This document shows, piece by piece, positions 63,801 to 64,000 of a DNA stretch of 64,000 nt. The stretch lies in assembly GCA_945910005.1 (NCBI GenBank), contig CAMDTW010000653.1, positions 22,151 through 86,150 on the forward strand. Direction: 5' to 3'. Source of the stretch: Isoperla grammatica (lineage: Eukaryota > Arthropoda > Insecta > Plecoptera > Perlodidae). The notes beneath the pieces were generated by a model. The model worked only from the letters and a program-made list of their open reading frames with translations, did no database searches and was not told where the DNA came from. Positions within the stretch are counted from its first letter, which is position 1, and each line of letters opens with the position of its first letter. The position numbers and the translations under genes are program-made.

Positions 63801-64000
63801 AACGATTTGTCAACTTTGGTTGAAACCCTTAGGAATCCCGGCCGTATGCAAGATTCCTCTTAAAACTGGAAGTTTGTGGTAGATAGACTGAAATCAGCCA
63901 ATTTCTATTTTTTATGCATATTTTAACCAAAAACGACGAAAAAACTCAATTTATGCATTTTCATTATACTCTTGAAGAATGCAACCTATAATTCTTATTT

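Larger units (their letters stand above)
20198..64000 (+). repeat. 289-bp satellite array, right block (about 152 monomers)
   Basis: The same satellite resumes directly after the inserted element, in the same orientation and at the monomer position where it was broken. It continues past the window edge. A monomer start is found at 63855; after removing the element and its target duplication, 60,969 bp separate it from position 1, against 60,979 bp for 211 perfect monomers. No gene, second transposon or inversion was seen in this 43.8 kb. The visible irregularities are substitutions, short indels and hybrid monomers at block junctions. Confidence 0.98.

Noticed and set aside
1..64000. CRISPR-like or bacterial direct repeat array
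   Set aside because: The 289-bp units are contiguous and similar along their whole length. There are no unique spacers and no cas genes.

Overview
The window is non-coding DNA from a metazoan, most likely an invertebrate. About 61 kb of the 64 kb is a single AT-rich satellite with a 289-bp monomer. Roughly 211 copies run head to tail in one orientation. I do not recognise the satellite. The invertebrate call rests on a pseudogene inside the one interruption of the array, whose motifs match an uncharacterised protein family I know mainly from cnidarians, molluscs, echinoderms and similar animals. I cannot name the species or show that the array is centromeric.

Layout: 1-17315 is satellite; 17316-20197 is one 2,882-bp transposable element; 20201-64000 is satellite again, same strand and same phase. 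The element begins and ends with the inverted sequence TAGTCCTTTGCATAACG and is flanked by a 3-bp duplication, CTT. It is almost entirely a giant inverted repeat: a left arm of about 1.22 kb, a 426-bp loop and a right arm of about 1.24 kb. Each arm carries the C-terminal part of the same broken gene, on opposite strands. The loop carries the next more N-terminal part, continuous with the right-arm copy. A second, much smaller inverted-repeat element of about 146 bp appears to have inserted into the loop copy next to a conserved T-G-C-D motif.

The satellite has higher-order structure. Three monomer types (here called C, D and B) recur in the order C-D-B, a trimer of 867 bp. On top of this are larger duplicated blocks at offsets of 10, 23, 26 and 76 monomers, recognised by private mutations. 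Most type-defining changes fall at CpG sites. Each typical monomer carries a perfect 18-bp palindrome and a run of A-tracts spaced about 10 bp apart. The net length change over 211 monomers is only about -10 bp.

No intact protein gene, tRNA, rRNA, CRISPR array or bacterial-type operon is present. The short open frames in the array are by-products of the repeat. All identities and copy numbers were worked out by eye and are approximate unless coordinates are given.
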